The notes under the pieces are model-generated. The model saw nothing but the letters and a program-made list of their open reading frames with translations. It searched no databases and was not told the origin of the DNA. Positions 28,101 to 39,639 of a DNA stretch of 63,545 nucleotides are shown one piece after another. Numbering within the stretch: position 1 is the first letter of the stretch; each line of letters opens with the position of its first letter. A program made the position numbers and the translations under genes. Origin of the DNA: an uncultured Nostocoides sp. (GTDB lineage Bacteria; Actinomycetota; Actinomycetes; Actinomycetales; Dermatophilaceae); the NCBI GenBank assembly GCA_937873315.1, contig CALMQX010000012.1, forward strand, positions 1-63,545, in the 5' to 3' direction.

Positions 28101-28479
28101 CACCCAACTGAATGGCTTCGACGTTGGCGCCGATGAGGGGGGCGTTGTAGCGCTCGAGGACGCCGCGCTCGTGCAACTCCATCGCACAGTTGAGCGCGGT
28201 CTGACCACCCAAGGTCGCCAGGACGGCGTCGGGCCGCTCCTTTGCGATGATCGCCTCGACGATGTCAGGGGTGATCGGCTCGACGTAGGTCGCGTCCGCG
28301 AACTCAGGGTCGGTCATGATCGTGGCGGGGTTGGAGTTCACCAGGACGACACGAATGCCTTCCTCCCGCAGGACTCGGCACGCCTGCGTGCCCGAGTAGT
28401 CGAACTCGCAGGCTTGCCCGATGACAATGGGGCCGGAACCGATGACGAGGACCGAGCGGATATCGGCGCGCTTAGGCAC
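25168..28479 (-). CDS. carB: carbamoyl-phosphate synthase large subunit
   Basis: 1103 residues. Two ATP-grasp halves: the first starts [22 protein letters not shown], the second [20 protein letters not shown] (about residue 555). An MGS-like allosteric domain at the C-terminus binds UMP or ornithine. The start is GTG 28479 with GGAGGG upstream, which gives the usual MPKRxDI; it overlaps carA by eight bases. Open reading runs farther upstream in frame but only as shadow of carA. Confidence 0.95.
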   Translation of the reverse strand: MPKRADIRSVLVIGSGPIVIGQACEFDYSGTQACRVLREEGIRVVLVNSNPATIMTDPEFADATYVEPITPDIVEAIIAKERPDAVLATLGGQTALNCAMELHERGVLERYNAPLIGANVEAIQLGEDRELFKGVVERCGAESARSIICHSMDECLSAAGDLGYPVVVRPSFTMGGLGSGFAYDEADLRRIAGAGLQYSPTTEVLLEESILGWKEYELEVMRDHADNVVVVCSIENFDPMGVHTGDSITVAPALTLTDREYQRLRDIGIAVIREVGVDTGGCNIQFAVNPTDGRIIVIEMNPRVSRSSALASKATGFPIAKIAAKMAIGYTLDEVRNDITRETPASFEPTLDYIVVKVPRFAFEKFPAADSTLTTTMKSVGEAMSIGRCFTEALQKALRSIERKGSSFHWDGEELTHDQALAVLDEARRPTDGRIVLVQQALRGGCTIEEVHAVTGIDPWFLDQIQVINDLAVQVRQAAQLTPELLRHAKRHGFSDAQLAALRGMPEAVVRGVRHALGVRPVYKTVDTCAAEFAAYTPYHYSAYDEESEVAPRERPAVIILGSGPNRIGQGVEFDYSCVHASFALRDAGFDTVMVNCNPETVSTDYDTSSRLYFEPLTLEDVLEVYAAEVAAGPVAGVVVQLGGQTPLGLAKALKAEGVPVVGTSPEAIDLAEDRGAFGRVLAEAGLPAPKHGTAYSSSEAREIARGIGYPVLVRPSYVLGGRGMEIVYDDDTLTTYVDRATVASPEHPILIDRFLDDAIEIDVDVLFDGTDMYVGGIMEHIEEAGIHSGDSSCTLPPVTLGKADIDRVVEYSRKLAEGIGVRGLMNVQYALAQDILYVLEANPRASRTVPFVAKATGVALANAASRIMLGATIKELRAEGVLPADTDGAHMPAHAPMSVKEVVLPFRRFRTAQGRIVDSLLGPEMRSTGEVMGIDADFGRAFAKAQIGAIANLPTKGTVFVSVANRDKRAIIFPVKRLMDLGFRIVSTSGTAEVLRRNGIAAEVVRKHAERVADERSIVDWIEAGDIDMVVNTPSGAGGRADGYAIRAATTAMDRPIITTVQQLGAAVQAIEAIQEGGLSVTSLQEHAAALDLFGVSAGGQG

Positions 28480-29614
28480 CAGCTCGCCCTCCTTCCATGA
28501 GAGTGGCGAATCGATCGAAGAGGTAGGCCGCATCATGCGGGCCGGCCGCTGCCTCGGGGTGGTACTGGACGGAGAAGGCCACCAGTCGCCCATCACGATG
28601 AACTTCGAGACCTTCAACGACATCGTCATTGAGGCAGACATGGCTCACGCGAACCGCGCCGAACTCACTGGCGGTTTCAGAGTCGAGCGGTGCGTCCACG
28701 GCGAACCCATGGTTATGCGCGGTGACCTCGACCTTGCCGGTCGTGCGGTCCATCACCGGTTGGTTGATCCCCCGATGTCCGTAGCGGAGTTTGTAGGTGC
28801 CAAAGCCCAATGCTCGCCCGAGGATCTGGTTGCCGAAACAGATGCCGAAGTACGGAATTCCTTGGCGCAGAACCTCTTTGAGCAGATCCCGCTCATGATC
28901 AGCGGTCCCCGGGTCTCCCGGCCCATTGCTGAAGAAGACCCCATCCGGTGCCACCGCCCGCACATCGTCGATGGTTGCGGTAGCCGGCAAGACATGGACC
29001 TCCATGCCGCGCTCGGCCATCATGGCGGGAGTCATTGATTTGATCCCGAGGTCCAGGGCCGCGACGCGGAATCGCCGCTCTCCCACGGCCGGAACGACAT
29101 AGGCAGCCTGCGTGGAGACTTCACCGGCCAAGGCTGAGCCAGCCATCTGCGGGCTATCGAGAACCCGCTCGATGAGGTGAGCCCGCGGCATACCGGCGGC
29201 CTCGCCAGAGAAGATGCCAGCGCGCATCGCGCCACGCTCGCGCAAGTGCCGCGTCAAGGCCCTAGTGTCGATCTCACAGATGCCCACGACACCCTGAGCG
29301 GCTAGCTCGGCATCCAGCGAGCGACGCGAGCGCCAGTTTGACGGCCTGATGGCGGGGTCCCGCACGACATACCCTGCGACCCATATGCGACCGGACTCAT
29401 CGTCCTCGTCATTCCACCCGGTGTTGCCCACGTGAGGGGAGGTCATCACCACGACCTGCCGGTGATACGACGGATCTGTGAGGGTCTCCTGGTAGCCGGA
29501 CATGCCCGTCGAGAAGACTGCCTCGCCGACGGTCTCCCCCACGTGGCCAAAAGCCCGTCCGTGGAAGGTTCGGCCGTCCTCAAGGACAAGGACCGCGCTC
29601 GCGCGATCGTTCAC
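28472..29614 (-). CDS. carA: carbamoyl-phosphate synthase small (glutaminase) subunit
   Basis: 380 residues. The class-I amidotransferase triad is visible: [18 protein letters not shown] (nucleophile Cys) and [12 protein letters not shown] (His and Glu). The N-terminal domain has FHGRAFG and [18 protein letters not shown] 29614 overlaps pyrC by four bases (GTGA). It feeds ammonia to CarB. Confidence 0.95.
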   Translation of the reverse strand: MNDRASAVLVLEDGRTFHGRAFGHVGETVGEAVFSTGMSGYQETLTDPSYHRQVVVMTSPHVGNTGWNDEDDESGRIWVAGYVVRDPAIRPSNWRSRRSLDAELAAQGVVGICEIDTRALTRHLRERGAMRAGIFSGEAAGMPRAHLIERVLDSPQMAGSALAGEVSTQAAYVVPAVGERRFRVAALDLGIKSMTPAMMAERGMEVHVLPATATIDDVRAVAPDGVFFSNGPGDPGTADHERDLLKEVLRQGIPYFGICFGNQILGRALGFGTYKLRYGHRGINQPVMDRTTGKVEVTAHNHGFAVDAPLDSETASEFGAVRVSHVCLNDDVVEGLEVHRDGRLVAFSVQYHPEAAAGPHDAAYLFDRFATLMEGGRAGA

Positions 29615-30929
29615 TGCATACCTCCGTAGGTCTGCACACCGCGCAGGAACGTGGCCATGACGCCACCCTGGAAGTCACGGCCATGCCAAGGGTTGTTGCG
29701 GGACAGTGACTTTGAGCTGGCCCGGTCCACCGTGGTCCGGGCGTCAGGGTCGACGAGCACGAGATTCGCGGGCGCCCCGATGATCGCTCCGTGTCCGTGC
29801 TCCGCAAGCCCAGCGATCTGTGCTGGTGCACTTGACATCCGGGTAGCCAGGTCGGCCATGCTCATCTCACCGGAGACCACCATCAGGTCGTGCACCACGG
29901 CGAATGCCGTCTCTAGCCCCAGCATCCCGAAGGCCGCATCCACGAAGGCATGCTCCTTGTCCTGGCGGGCATGGGGCGCATGGTCGGTGGCGACTGCGTC
30001 GATGGTGCCGTCCGCCAGGGCCGCACGCAGCGCCTCTTGGTCTTCGCTGGGCCGCAGGGGCGGATTCACCTTGAAGACCGGGTCATAGCCGGCCAGCAGT
30101 TCGGTGCCCAAGGCCAGGTGATGGGGTGTGACTTCAGCGGTCATGGCCAGACCTCGGGCCTTGGCCCAGCGGATCACCTCCACGCCTTCCGCGGTCGACA
30201 CGTGTGCCACATGCACGCGGGCGCCGGTGTGGGCGGCCAAGGTCGCATCCCGGGCGATGATGCTGGACTCCGCTGGCGTCGGCCATCCGGGAAGGCCGAG
30301 GCGTCCGGACAGTTCGCCTTCGTGGCAGCAAGCTGCCGGCCCGGCCAAGGTGGGATCCTGGCTGTGCTGCGAGATAACCCCACCAAAGGCCTTGATGTAA
30401 TCCAAGGCCCGGCGCATGACGCGAGCGTCGTGGACGCAGCGCCCGTCGTCGGAGAAGACCGTTACCCGCGCACGAGATCGGTGCATGAGCCCAAGCTCGG
30501 CTAGCTCCTCACCCGCAAGCGCCTTGGTGACCGCGCCGACCGGCTGAACGTCGACCAGGCCGCACTGTCGACCGAGGTCGAGCACTCGTTCGGCGGCCTC
30601 CGCAGTGTCGGTGACCGGATCCGTATTGGCCATCGCCAACACCGCCGCGAAACCACCGGCCGCCGCGGCAGCAGAGCCCGTGGCAATGGTCTCGGCATCC
30701 TCGCGACCCGGCTCACGCAGGTGCGTGTGCAGGTCAACGAAGCCAGGCAGGAGAGCCAACCCGGCCGCATCAATGACGTGCGCTCCTGCCGGGCGGTCAA
30801 CCGCTCCGACCCCGACCACGAGGCCGTCCTGGATCAGCACGTCCCCCGCGGCGCCACTGACCGACGCCTGGGCGGCATACTCGCGACCATGCCACAGCGT
30901 GGCTCCGGCAATGACCATGCTCGACCCGC

Positions 30930-30933
<4 letters not shown>
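29611..30933 (-). CDS. pyrC: dihydroorotase
   Basis: 440 residues of the amidohydrolase fold, class I. Metal ligands lie in [16 protein letters not shown] (about 65-80), and later in VHVAHVST and VATDHAPHA. It is an ATGA overlap with pyrB. In mycobacteria a membrane protein gene lies between pyrC and carA; here they overlap directly. Confidence 0.94.
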
Positions 30934-32507
<1,574 letters not shown>

Positions 32508-32579
32508 CGTTAAAGGATGTCTAGCGGGCGCCACTCTAGCCGGTTCTCGGCCGTCCTTGCGCCAGCGTCACCATGGTGA

Positions 32580-32993
32580 TCAGACCAGGGTGGACTTGAC
32601 CTCAGCGAGCCGCCCGAGCAGCCCGTTGATGAACTTGGGGCTGTCGTCGGTGGACAGCTCAGTCGCCAGCGCGACCCACTCGCTGATGGCCACGACATCG
32701 GGCACATCGTCCAGGTGCAGGACTTCAAAGGCACCCAACCGCAGTATCGCCCGATCCACCGACGGCATACGCTCCAGAGTCCAGCCCTGGGAGTAGGTCG
32801 AGATGGCCTCATCCAGATCGGCGCCGTGAGTAGCCACCCCGCTGACCAACTCCACGGTGTGCTCGGCGAGGGGCGCCTCGGTCACGGGTGCAGCCACCCG
32901 CTCGCGCAGCAAGGCGCCCAGATCGTGCCCCCGCGCCTCCGCCTCAAAGACGAGGTCAAGGGCGCGTTTGCGGGCCTTGGTTCGGGCTCCCAC
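32580..32993 (-). CDS. nusB: transcription antitermination factor NusB
   Basis: 137 residues, all-helical. Family landmarks are ARKRALDLVFEAEARG at the N-terminus, ISTYSQGWTLERMPSVDRAILRLGAFEVLH and VAISEWVALATELSTDDSPKFINGLLGRL. It takes part in rRNA antitermination with NusE. The GTG start at 32993 is 6 bp after the efp stop. It ends 109 bp before pyrR. Confidence 0.94.
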   Translation of the reverse strand: MGARTKARKRALDLVFEAEARGHDLGALLRERVAAPVTEAPLAEHTVELVSGVATHGADLDEAISTYSQGWTLERMPSVDRAILRLGAFEVLHLDDVPDVVAISEWVALATELSTDDSPKFINGLLGRLAEVKSTLV

Positions 32994-32999
32994 GAAAGG

Positions 33000-33560
33000 T
33001 CAGTTCACCCGGCCGAGGTAGGACCCGTCGCGGGTGTCCACCTTGACTTTGGTACCGGTCTCGAGGAAGAGCGGCACCTGAATCTGGGCGCCGGTCTCGA
33101 GGGTCGCGGGCTTGGTGCCACCGGTCGAGCGATCCCCCTGCAGGCCCGGCTCCGTGTAGGTGATCTCCAGCACGACCGAGGCCGGCAACTCGATGAAGAG
33201 CACGCTGCCATCGTGGCGGGCAACGATCGCGTCTTGGTTCTCGAGCATGTACTGAGCCGCGTCACCCACGACGTCCGGGGTGACCTGGATCTGGTCGTAG
33301 GTGTCCGGGTCCATGAAGACGTAGTCCGAACCGTCGTTGTAGAGGTACTGCATGGTCCGCTTGTCGACATTGGCGGTGTCGACCTTGACGCCAGCGTTGA
33401 AGGTCTTGTCCACGACCTTGCCGCTCATGACGTTCTTAAGCTTGGTCCGCACGAAGGCCGGCCCCTTGCCAGGCTTGACGTGCTGGAACTCGACGACGGT
33501 CCACAACTGGCCCTCGATGTTGAGGACGATGCCGTTCTTGAGATCGTTGGTGGTGGCCAC
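33000..33560 (-). CDS. efp: translation elongation factor P
   Basis: 186 residues with KOW-like N-terminal and two OB domains. It relieves ribosome stalling at polyproline. The tip loop is [12 protein letters not shown] with Lys32 at the apex. The PGKGP loop is the palindromic form reported for actinobacterial EF-P that works without modification; no epmA- or ymfI-like gene is nearby. It is 44 bp downstream of aroB. Confidence 0.95.
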   Translation of the reverse strand: MATTNDLKNGIVLNIEGQLWTVVEFQHVKPGKGPAFVRTKLKNVMSGKVVDKTFNAGVKVDTANVDKRTMQYLYNDGSDYVFMDPDTYDQIQVTPDVVGDAAQYMLENQDAIVARHDGSVLFIELPASVVLEITYTEPGLQGDRSTGGTKPATLETGAQIQVPLFLETGTKVKVDTRDGSYLGRVN

Positions 33561-33604
33561 GGTAAAGACTTCGCTTTCTGAGCGTTTCGGGGATCGGAGC
33601 GAGT

Positions 33605-34696
33605 CTACCGGGAGGTGGGCTCGCGTCCCGCCACCCCCACCGCGGTGGCCGCGGCGCGGAGTTGCCCGTCGGGTGGCCCTTCGAGCCGGACCGGACGAGC
33701 GATGCCCTCCAGCACCACAAAACGCAGCTGATCTCCACGAGACTTCTTGTCCCGGCGCATGGCGGCAAGCAGGGCGTCCCAGTCCCCGCCCGCGTATGCC
33801 GTGGGCAGACCTACGCTGGTCAGCAGCTCACGATGACGGGTGACCGTCCCGGCATCCAGCACGTCAGCCGCACGGGCCAACTCGGCGGCATAGACCATGC
33901 CGATGGCGACGGCTTCGCCGTGCCGACGGCGGTACTTCTCGACCTGCTCGATCGCGTGGCCGAAGGTATGCCCGTAGTTGAGAATCTCGCGCAGGAGCGA
34001 CTCCTTGAGGTCCGCCTCCACCACCTGGGCCTTGACGGAGATCTTGCGCTCGACGAGTTCCTCGACGTGCGGGCCATCCCAGCGGGCCGCTCCGGCCGGA
34101 TCGGCCTCGATGAGCTCGAGGATCGCCGGGTCCGCAATGAAGCCCCCCTTGATGACCTCGGCCAGGCCAGCCACAAAGTCGGCCGTCGGTAGCGTCGCCA
34201 GCAGGTCGAGGTCACAGATGACGGCTACGGGTTCGTGGAAGGCGCCGACGAGGTTTTTGCCCTCGGCGGTGTTGATCCCGGTCTTGCCACCGACCGCGGC
34301 ATCGACCATCGCCAACAGGGTGGTCGGCACCTGCACGACCGGCACACCACGCAGCCAGCTGGCCGCGACGAAGCCACCCAGATCGGTGACGGTGCCGCCG
34401 CCGACGGCCACCACCGCGTCGGTGCGAGTGAAGCCTTCGCGCCCAAGCCGTCCCCAGAGGTCAGCGAGGACGCCGACCGTCTTGGCCGCCTCGGCATCGG
34501 GGACCGCCGCCAGGTGGGCTCGCCGTCCGCTGCCCTCGATGGCGCGCGCGACCCGGATGGCCGGATCCGGGAATCCGGCGCTATGGACGATCAGCACCTG
34601 CTCGGCACGCTGCGGGACAAGCGCCGCGACGTCATCGAGCAGATCGCGCCCAATGGTCACGGTGTAGCGATCCCCCACCGGCACCAGAACGCTCAC
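33605..34696 (-). CDS. aroB: 3-dehydroquinate synthase
   Basis: 363 residues. NAD-binding and metal motifs: [47 protein letters not shown], and [11 protein letters not shown] for zinc. Second step of the shikimate pathway. GTG 34696 overlaps the aroK stop by four bases (GTGA). Confidence 0.95.
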   Translation of the reverse strand: MSVLVPVGDRYTVTIGRDLLDDVAALVPQRAEQVLIVHSAGFPDPAIRVARAIEGSGRRAHLAAVPDAEAAKTVGVLADLWGRLGREGFTRTDAVVAVGGGTVTDLGGFVAASWLRGVPVVQVPTTLLAMVDAAVGGKTGINTAEGKNLVGAFHEPVAVICDLDLLATLPTADFVAGLAEVIKGGFIADPAILELIEADPAGAARWDGPHVEELVERKISVKAQVVEADLKESLLREILNYGHTFGHAIEQVEKYRRRHGEAVAIGMVYAAELARAADVLDAGTVTRHRELLTSVGLPTAYAGGDWDALLAAMRRDKKSRGDQLRFVVLEGIARPVRLEGPPDGQLRAAATAVGVAGREPTSR

Positions 34697-35205
34697 CTCG
34701 AGGCCCCCACCAGTTCGGCGATCTCGGCCGCGACCTCGTGGGCGGTGCGCCCGGAGGTGTCCACAATGTGCCGTGCCAGGCGCTCATAGGTCGGGCGGCG
34801 CTCCTTCATCAGGCGCACCCAGGAGGCTCGCGGGTTGACCGCGAGCAGGGGCCGTGACTGGTCAAAGCCGATCCTGGGGGCCGCGTCGGCGATGCCCACA
34901 TCGAGGAAGACGACCCGGCAGTTCGCCAAGTCCTCTTGCACCTGCGCGTTCATGGGCGCTCCCCCACCCAGGGATACCACTCCGGGCTCCTGCTCCAGTG
35001 CACGGGCGACCTCGGCGGTCTCCAACGCCCGGAATGCCGGCTCGCCATCCACCACGAAGATGTCGGCGATGGTGCGGCCCTCCTGCACCTCTATGGCGGC
35101 GTCGGTGTCGTGGAAGCCCACCCCCAGCAGGTCCGCTAAGACCTCACCCACGGTGGACTTGCCCGCCCCGGGCGGCCCGATGAGGACCACCGCCGGCCCA
35201 CTCAC
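34693..35205 (-). CDS. aroK: shikimate kinase
   Basis: 170 residues. P-loop [14 protein letters not shown] near the N-terminus, DTDAAIE for shikimate binding, SLGGGAP and the lid [11 protein letters not shown] 35205 is the start: it overlaps the aroC stop by four bases (GTGA) and gives normal length, while in-frame sequence farther upstream is aroC shadow. Confidence 0.94.
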   Translation of the reverse strand: MSGPAVVLIGPPGAGKSTVGEVLADLLGVGFHDTDAAIEVQEGRTIADIFVVDGEPAFRALETAEVARALEQEPGVVSLGGGAPMNAQVQEDLANCRVVFLDVGIADAAPRIGFDQSRPLLAVNPRASWVRLMKERRPTYERLARHIVDTSGRTAHEVAAEIAELVGASR

Positions 35206-36425
35206 CAGGTCCTCATCGATGTCGGGATGGCCTCGAGGTACGCCCGGTGATTGCGCGCCGTCTCCGCGACGCTGTCCCCCCCGAACTTCTCCAGGCACGC
35301 CTCGGCCAGCACCAAGGCCACCATTGCCTCGGCCACCACTCCTGCTGCCGGGACGGCGCACACATCCGAGCGCTGATGGATAGCCTTTGCCGGCTCCTGC
35401 GACGCGATATCCACGGTGTCCAGGGATCGCGGAACCGTGGAGATTGGTTTCATGGCCGCCCGCACGCGCAAGATTCCACCGACCGACATGCCGCCCTCGG
35501 TGCCCCCAGCCCGCGCCGTCCGGCGGTGGATCACCCCATCGGCGGCGCGTTCCATCTCGTCATGGGCTTGGCTGCCGCGGCGCGCTGCCGTGCGGAAACC
35601 GTCGCCGACTTCCACACCCTTGATCGCCTGGATGCCCATCAGCGCCGCGGCCAGGCGAGCGTCCAGCCGTCGGTCCCAATGCACGTGCGAGCCCAACCCC
35701 GGCGGCAGGCCATAAGCGACCACCTCGACCACCCCACCGAGCGTGTCGCCATCCTTTTTGGCCGCGTCCACCTCGGCAACCATCGCCAGCGAGCCGGCCT
35801 GGTCCAAGGTCCGCACCGGGTCAGCATCCAGCGCGGCGACGTCATCGGGAAGCGGCAGCGGTGCGTCCGGCGAGACCGAGGCCGCACCGATGCTCACCGT
35901 GTGGGAGACCAGTCGAATGCCGTACGCCTGCTCGAGGAATCGCGAGGCCACCTCACCCAAGGCGACCCTGGCTGCGGTTTCGCGCGCGGAGGCGCGCTCG
36001 AGCACCGGGCGGGCGTCGTCGAAGCCGTACTTCTGCATACCCACCAGGTCCGCGTGCCCTGGCCGCGGTCGAGTGAGCGGCCGGTTGCGGCCGATCTCCT
36101 TCTCGGCGTTGACATCGGAGGCTGCGTCCAGTGCTGTTTGGTCGACCGGATCCGGCGACATCACGACCTGCCACTTGGCCCACTCGCTGTTGCCGATGCG
36201 GATCGCCATCGGGGATCCCAGGCTCCGGCCGTGGCGGAGCCCGCCGAGCACCTCGACCTCGTCTTGCTCAAAGGTCATCCGGGCCCCGCGGCCGAAGCCG
36301 AGCCGCCGGCGCGCCAAAGCGCGGACGATATCCGCGGTGGAGACCTCGATACCGGCCGGCAGACCCTCAATGGTCGCCAGCAGTGCCGGCCCGTGAGACT
36401 CTCCTGCGGTCAGCCAACGAAGCAT
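35202..36425 (-). CDS. aroC: chorismate synthase
   Basis: 407 residues; last step to chorismate, needing reduced FMN. Begins [26 protein letters not shown]; other signatures are [43 protein letters not shown] and the C-terminal GGDSVAE. First of the overlapping aroC-aroK-aroB group. Confidence 0.95.
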   Translation of the reverse strand: MLRWLTAGESHGPALLATIEGLPAGIEVSTADIVRALARRRLGFGRGARMTFEQDEVEVLGGLRHGRSLGSPMAIRIGNSEWAKWQVVMSPDPVDQTALDAASDVNAEKEIGRNRPLTRPRPGHADLVGMQKYGFDDARPVLERASARETAARVALGEVASRFLEQAYGIRLVSHTVSIGAASVSPDAPLPLPDDVAALDADPVRTLDQAGSLAMVAEVDAAKKDGDTLGGVVEVVAYGLPPGLGSHVHWDRRLDARLAAALMGIQAIKGVEVGDGFRTAARRGSQAHDEMERAADGVIHRRTARAGGTEGGMSVGGILRVRAAMKPISTVPRSLDTVDIASQEPAKAIHQRSDVCAVPAAGVVAEAMVALVLAEACLEKFGGDSVAETARNHRAYLEAIPTSMRTW

Positions 36426-36448
36426 GGGCTCAGTCTCTCATCGCCGTC

Positions 36449-37126
36449 TCACACACTGAACACGAACGTCACGATCTGGGACGTCGAGCCGATCGCGATC
36501 CAGGCACCCACGCACATCGCGGGACCGAAGGCCACCGCATCCTTGGGGCCCACCCGCCCGGTGAGCAACAGCAGGGCTGCCTGAGCCCCGCCCACCAGGA
36601 AGGTCGCGAAGAGCCCGACCAGGACGTGGACCGGTGAGAGCCATCCCAACAGCAGCCCGATCATCGGGGCCAGCATCACATCGCCCCCGCCGACTCCCCC
36701 GGGCACCCGGGCCAGCACAGCGAAGAACGCCCAGAGGCCAAGAGCGCCGCAGAGAGCCCAGAGCCACCGCCATCCCCCGGCCGCAACGCTGGCCACGGCG
36801 AGCAGTACCGCCGTCCCGAGGGTGGCCGGGAGCACGACCCCGAAGGGCAGGCGATGCACGTCGAGGTCGATCCAGATCAACACCACCGAGGTCCACGCGA
36901 AAAGCAGGTATGCCGGGAGCGCGGCCCAGGCGGCCAGCTCCCCCAGCCGCCACCCGGCATAGGCCGCCAAGAGACCCATCGCGACCGTCGGCCACCATCG
37001 CGTGCCCAGCGGTCTCGACGGCTGGTCTTCGGGCATTCGGTAGCCCCCGGTGGCCAGAATCCTCGTGGTGGCGCGGCCCACGGCGCCCATCACGGCAGCC
37101 AGGGCTAGGGCCACGACCAGGGTCAT
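36449..37126 (-). CDS. prepilin peptidase (A24 aspartic protease)
   Basis: 225 residues with about six membrane segments. The two catalytic aspartates are expected in VLIWIDLDVHRLP and in the GxGD-type motif GGVGGGDVMLAPMIGLLLGW. The N-terminal methyltransferase/zinc domain of longer PilD proteins is absent, as in TadV-like and many actinobacterial forms. ATGA overlap with aroE. No pilin, pilus ATPase or secretion gene is in the window, so its substrate lies elsewhere. Confidence 0.87.
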   Translation of the reverse strand: MTLVVALALAAVMGAVGRATTRILATGGYRMPEDQPSRPLGTRWWPTVAMGLLAAYAGWRLGELAAWAALPAYLLFAWTSVVLIWIDLDVHRLPFGVVLPATLGTAVLLAVASVAAGGWRWLWALCGALGLWAFFAVLARVPGGVGGGDVMLAPMIGLLLGWLSPVHVLVGLFATFLVGGAQAALLLLTGRVGPKDAVAFGPAMCVGAWIAIGSTSQIVTFVFSV

Positions 37127-37941
37127 CGCACCAGCGCGGCCCGCCCAGCGGCCAGCATCGCCTCGACCGGCGCAGGCTGACCGGTGAAAAGGGTGAACTG
37201 GGCCGCCGCCTGGTGGACCAGCATGTCCAGCCCACTGATGACGACCATCCCCGCGCCGGTGGCCGCTTGGGCCAATGGCGTCGGCCAGTGGGCATAGACC
37301 ACGTCCAGGAGCACTGTCGTGGGGTCGGCGGGCACTCCAGCGGCAAGCGAGATGCTCCCCGATGCCGGAACCGTGCTCACCACCACATCCGCATCGAGCA
37401 TCCCCCAGTGGCCGAGCCGATGGGCCGAGCTCGCCAAGCCCAGCTCCGCGCCGAGGGCCACCAACTCGGCGGCCGTATGGGGATTGCGGGCAGCCACGAC
37501 GAGTTCGCGCAGGCCCAAGTCAGCCATGGCAAGGACGGCCGAGCGGGCTGTCGCACCTGAGCCCACCACGCAGCCCCGGCGCGCCCGAGGGGATATCTGC
37601 GACCTCAGTGCGCAAACGATGCCCTCCACATCGGTATTCGTGGCGTCCCACGCGCCATCGGCGCGCCGCACGAGAGTGTTGGCTGCCCGCGCGCGCCGAG
37701 CCACCTCGCTCACGGTGAGCGCGCAGTCCAGCGCGGCCTCCTTCAGCGGCATCGTCAGGCTCAAGCCCCGCCAGGTGTCATCACACTCAGCCAGGAAGCC
37801 AGCCAGGTCGTCCTCGCGCACCTCATGCCGGGTGTACTCCCAGTCCGTGAGGCCGAGCGCGGCATACCCAGCTCGGTGGAGCACCGGAGAGAGCGAATGC
37901 GCGATCGGAGACCCGAGCACCCCCGCCCGAAGGGTCGTCAC
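37123..37941 (-). CDS. aroE: shikimate dehydrogenase
   Basis: 272 residues. Shikimate-binding LGSPIAHSLSPVLHRAGYAALGL and LTMPLKEAALD (Lys65-type catalytic residue), and an NADP fold around GCVVGSGATARSAVLA. GTG 37941 overlaps the mltG stop by four bases; a very long in-frame upstream extension to 39366 is mltG shadow. NADP-binding loop reads AARNPHTA, fitting but not proving NADP. Confidence 0.93.
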   Translation of the reverse strand: MTTLRAGVLGSPIAHSLSPVLHRAGYAALGLTDWEYTRHEVREDDLAGFLAECDDTWRGLSLTMPLKEAALDCALTVSEVARRARAANTLVRRADGAWDATNTDVEGIVCALRSQISPRARRGCVVGSGATARSAVLAMADLGLRELVVAARNPHTAAELVALGAELGLASSAHRLGHWGMLDADVVVSTVPASGSISLAAGVPADPTTVLLDVVYAHWPTPLAQAATGAGMVVISGLDMLVHQAAAQFTLFTGQPAPVEAMLAAGRAALVR

Positions 37942-39110
37942 AGACCGCAGTCCTTGGGCTTCTCGCGGCAGTAGGCGTCGAGCAGCGCGACATTGCGGTT
38001 GTGCTCGTCCAAGGTCTCGGCGTAACGCGTCTCTCCGGTAATAGGGTTGACCGCCACGAAGTAATACCACGGGCCAGCCGCAGGCTCGTAGGCGCCCTTG
38101 ATCGACGCCGCGCCGGGGTTGGAGATCGGTCCCGGCGGGAACCCCGGGTGAATATGTCCGTTGTAGGGGTTGCTCGCGTCGCGCTTCTCGGCGTCGGTCG
38201 GGAAGAGCGCCCGGCGCTTGGCGCCATACGAGACGGCAGCATCGGACTGGATCAATCCATACGTCCCAGCGCCTGGATGCTCGACCCGGTTGATGAAGAC
38301 GCGGGCAATCTTGGGCCGGTCGACATCCAACTTGGCCTCGGCCTCCACCAGTGAGGCCAAGATGATCGTCTTCTCCCACTGGTCCTTCGGGACGCCGAGT
38401 TTGGTGAGGGTGTTGACCGTCTCCTTGATCATCATGGTCAACTGAGTCTTCGCGGTGGCCTTGTCCGGGAACTCGTACGTCGAGGGCATGAGCCAGCCTT
38501 CGACCTTTCCACCGGCTTGGGCCGGGAGTCCGAGCGCTCCGGTGTTCTTGGCCGCTGCGGCATAGGACGCCAAGGGTTGACCGGTGGCCTTGGCGAGGAC
38601 CGCGTAGGTCTCGGTGGCCCACAAGCCCTCGCGCACGGTGACCGTCTTGGCCACGCGGTTGGCCGGGTCGATCATCATCTGGAAGGCATCGACGCCCTTC
38701 ATGCCCTTGAGCAAGGTATACGTGCCAGGCTGGATCTTCTGGGCAGCCTGGGGGTTGGCTTTGGCCGCTTCGAGGTATGCCGTGCGCGTCTTGACCACGC
38801 CAGAGTCGCGCAGCGTGGTCGCGATCTGCTCGCCGGTGTGACCTGGCTTGACCACGATCTTGACCTCGCCCTGGCCCGGACCCGCAAAGTCCATGGCGGT
38901 CGCGGAATTGCCTTGAAGTGCGTCGACGACCAGCGAGACCTGGGGCCAGGCGAAGCCGAGCCCACCGGCCACGATGACTCCAGCGGAGCCCAAGACCGCC
39001 CACCGGCGCGAGCGGTTCCTCGGCTGCCGATGACCCCGAACCCGGTTCTTCTGCTCCGGCGGTTCCTCCCCGAAGATCGTCTCGGAGATGTCGTGCTGCT
39101 GGGTGCTCAC
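37938..39110 (-). CDS. mltG: endolytic murein transglycosylase MltG (YceG-like)
   Basis: 390 residues, with a basic cytosolic N-terminus, one membrane segment (about residues 34-52) and an extracellular YceG domain. The catalytic glutamate is expected in IILASLVEAEAK, with supporting DRPKIARVFINRV, LIQSDAAVSYG and PGFPPGPISNPG. It cuts nascent glycan strands and thus sets their length. GTGA overlap with ruvX. Confidence 0.93.
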   Translation of the reverse strand: MSTQQHDISETIFGEEPPEQKNRVRGHRQPRNRSRRWAVLGSAGVIVAGGLGFAWPQVSLVVDALQGNSATAMDFAGPGQGEVKIVVKPGHTGEQIATTLRDSGVVKTRTAYLEAAKANPQAAQKIQPGTYTLLKGMKGVDAFQMMIDPANRVAKTVTVREGLWATETYAVLAKATGQPLASYAAAAKNTGALGLPAQAGGKVEGWLMPSTYEFPDKATAKTQLTMMIKETVNTLTKLGVPKDQWEKTIILASLVEAEAKLDVDRPKIARVFINRVEHPGAGTYGLIQSDAAVSYGAKRRALFPTDAEKRDASNPYNGHIHPGFPPGPISNPGAASIKGAYEPAAGPWYYFVAVNPITGETRYAETLDEHNRNVALLDAYCREKPKDCGL

Positions 39111-39622
39111 CTGTCGTTGCCCTTCGTTCGCGGCGTGCGTGGCTTGCGTGCGCGCAAATCGCGCCCGGGCGTCTGCCCGCTGCGCCGTTCACTGTCGAGT
39201 GCTGATTGCAGGATAAGCACAGCGGCCGCCTGGTCGACAACCCCACGCTGATCTCGTGCACGCACTCCGCTGTCTCGGAGCGCCCGTTGAGCATCAACAC
39301 TGGTGAATCGTTCGTCCAGGAGACGGACCGACACCGTGGGCGCCGCCACAGCGATGGCCTGTGCATAGGAACGGGCGAAGTGCGCGGAGGCCCCCTGAGC
39401 GCCGTTCAACCCCAGGGGCCAACCGACCACCACTTCGAGGACCGACAACTCCCTGATCAGCGTCAGGATCTGCACCAGATCCTCATCCAGTGGGTCGATC
39501 TCGGTGCCATCATCGCGCGGAACAGTCCGCACCGGAGTAGCCAGGATCCCTTCCGGGTCGCTGGCGGCCACTCCGATGCGGACTGAGCCGACATCGAGCC
39601 CAAGTCGGATGCCCTCGCGCAT
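39107..39622 (-). CDS. ruvX: RuvX/YqgF family putative pre-16S rRNA nuclease
   Basis: 171 residues, RNase H-like fold. First acidic motif RLGLDVGSVRIGVAASD, then VVVGWPLGLNG, LLDERFTSVDAQRAL and DQAAAVLILQSAL. The last about 25 residues are a basic tail (RKPRTPRTKGNDR). It sits between alaS and mltG, the usual actinobacterial order. Confidence 0.93.
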   Translation of the reverse strand: MREGIRLGLDVGSVRIGVAASDPEGILATPVRTVPRDDGTEIDPLDEDLVQILTLIRELSVLEVVVGWPLGLNGAQGASAHFARSYAQAIAVAAPTVSVRLLDERFTSVDAQRALRDSGVRARDQRGVVDQAAAVLILQSALDSERRSGQTPGRDLRARKPRTPRTKGNDR

Positions 39623-39639
39623 GCCCGGATCCGACCTGG

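Noticed and set aside
37942-39366. Long in-frame extension of aroE
   Set aside because: Overlaps all of mltG; aroE has a normal start at GTG 37941 with a GTGA overlap.
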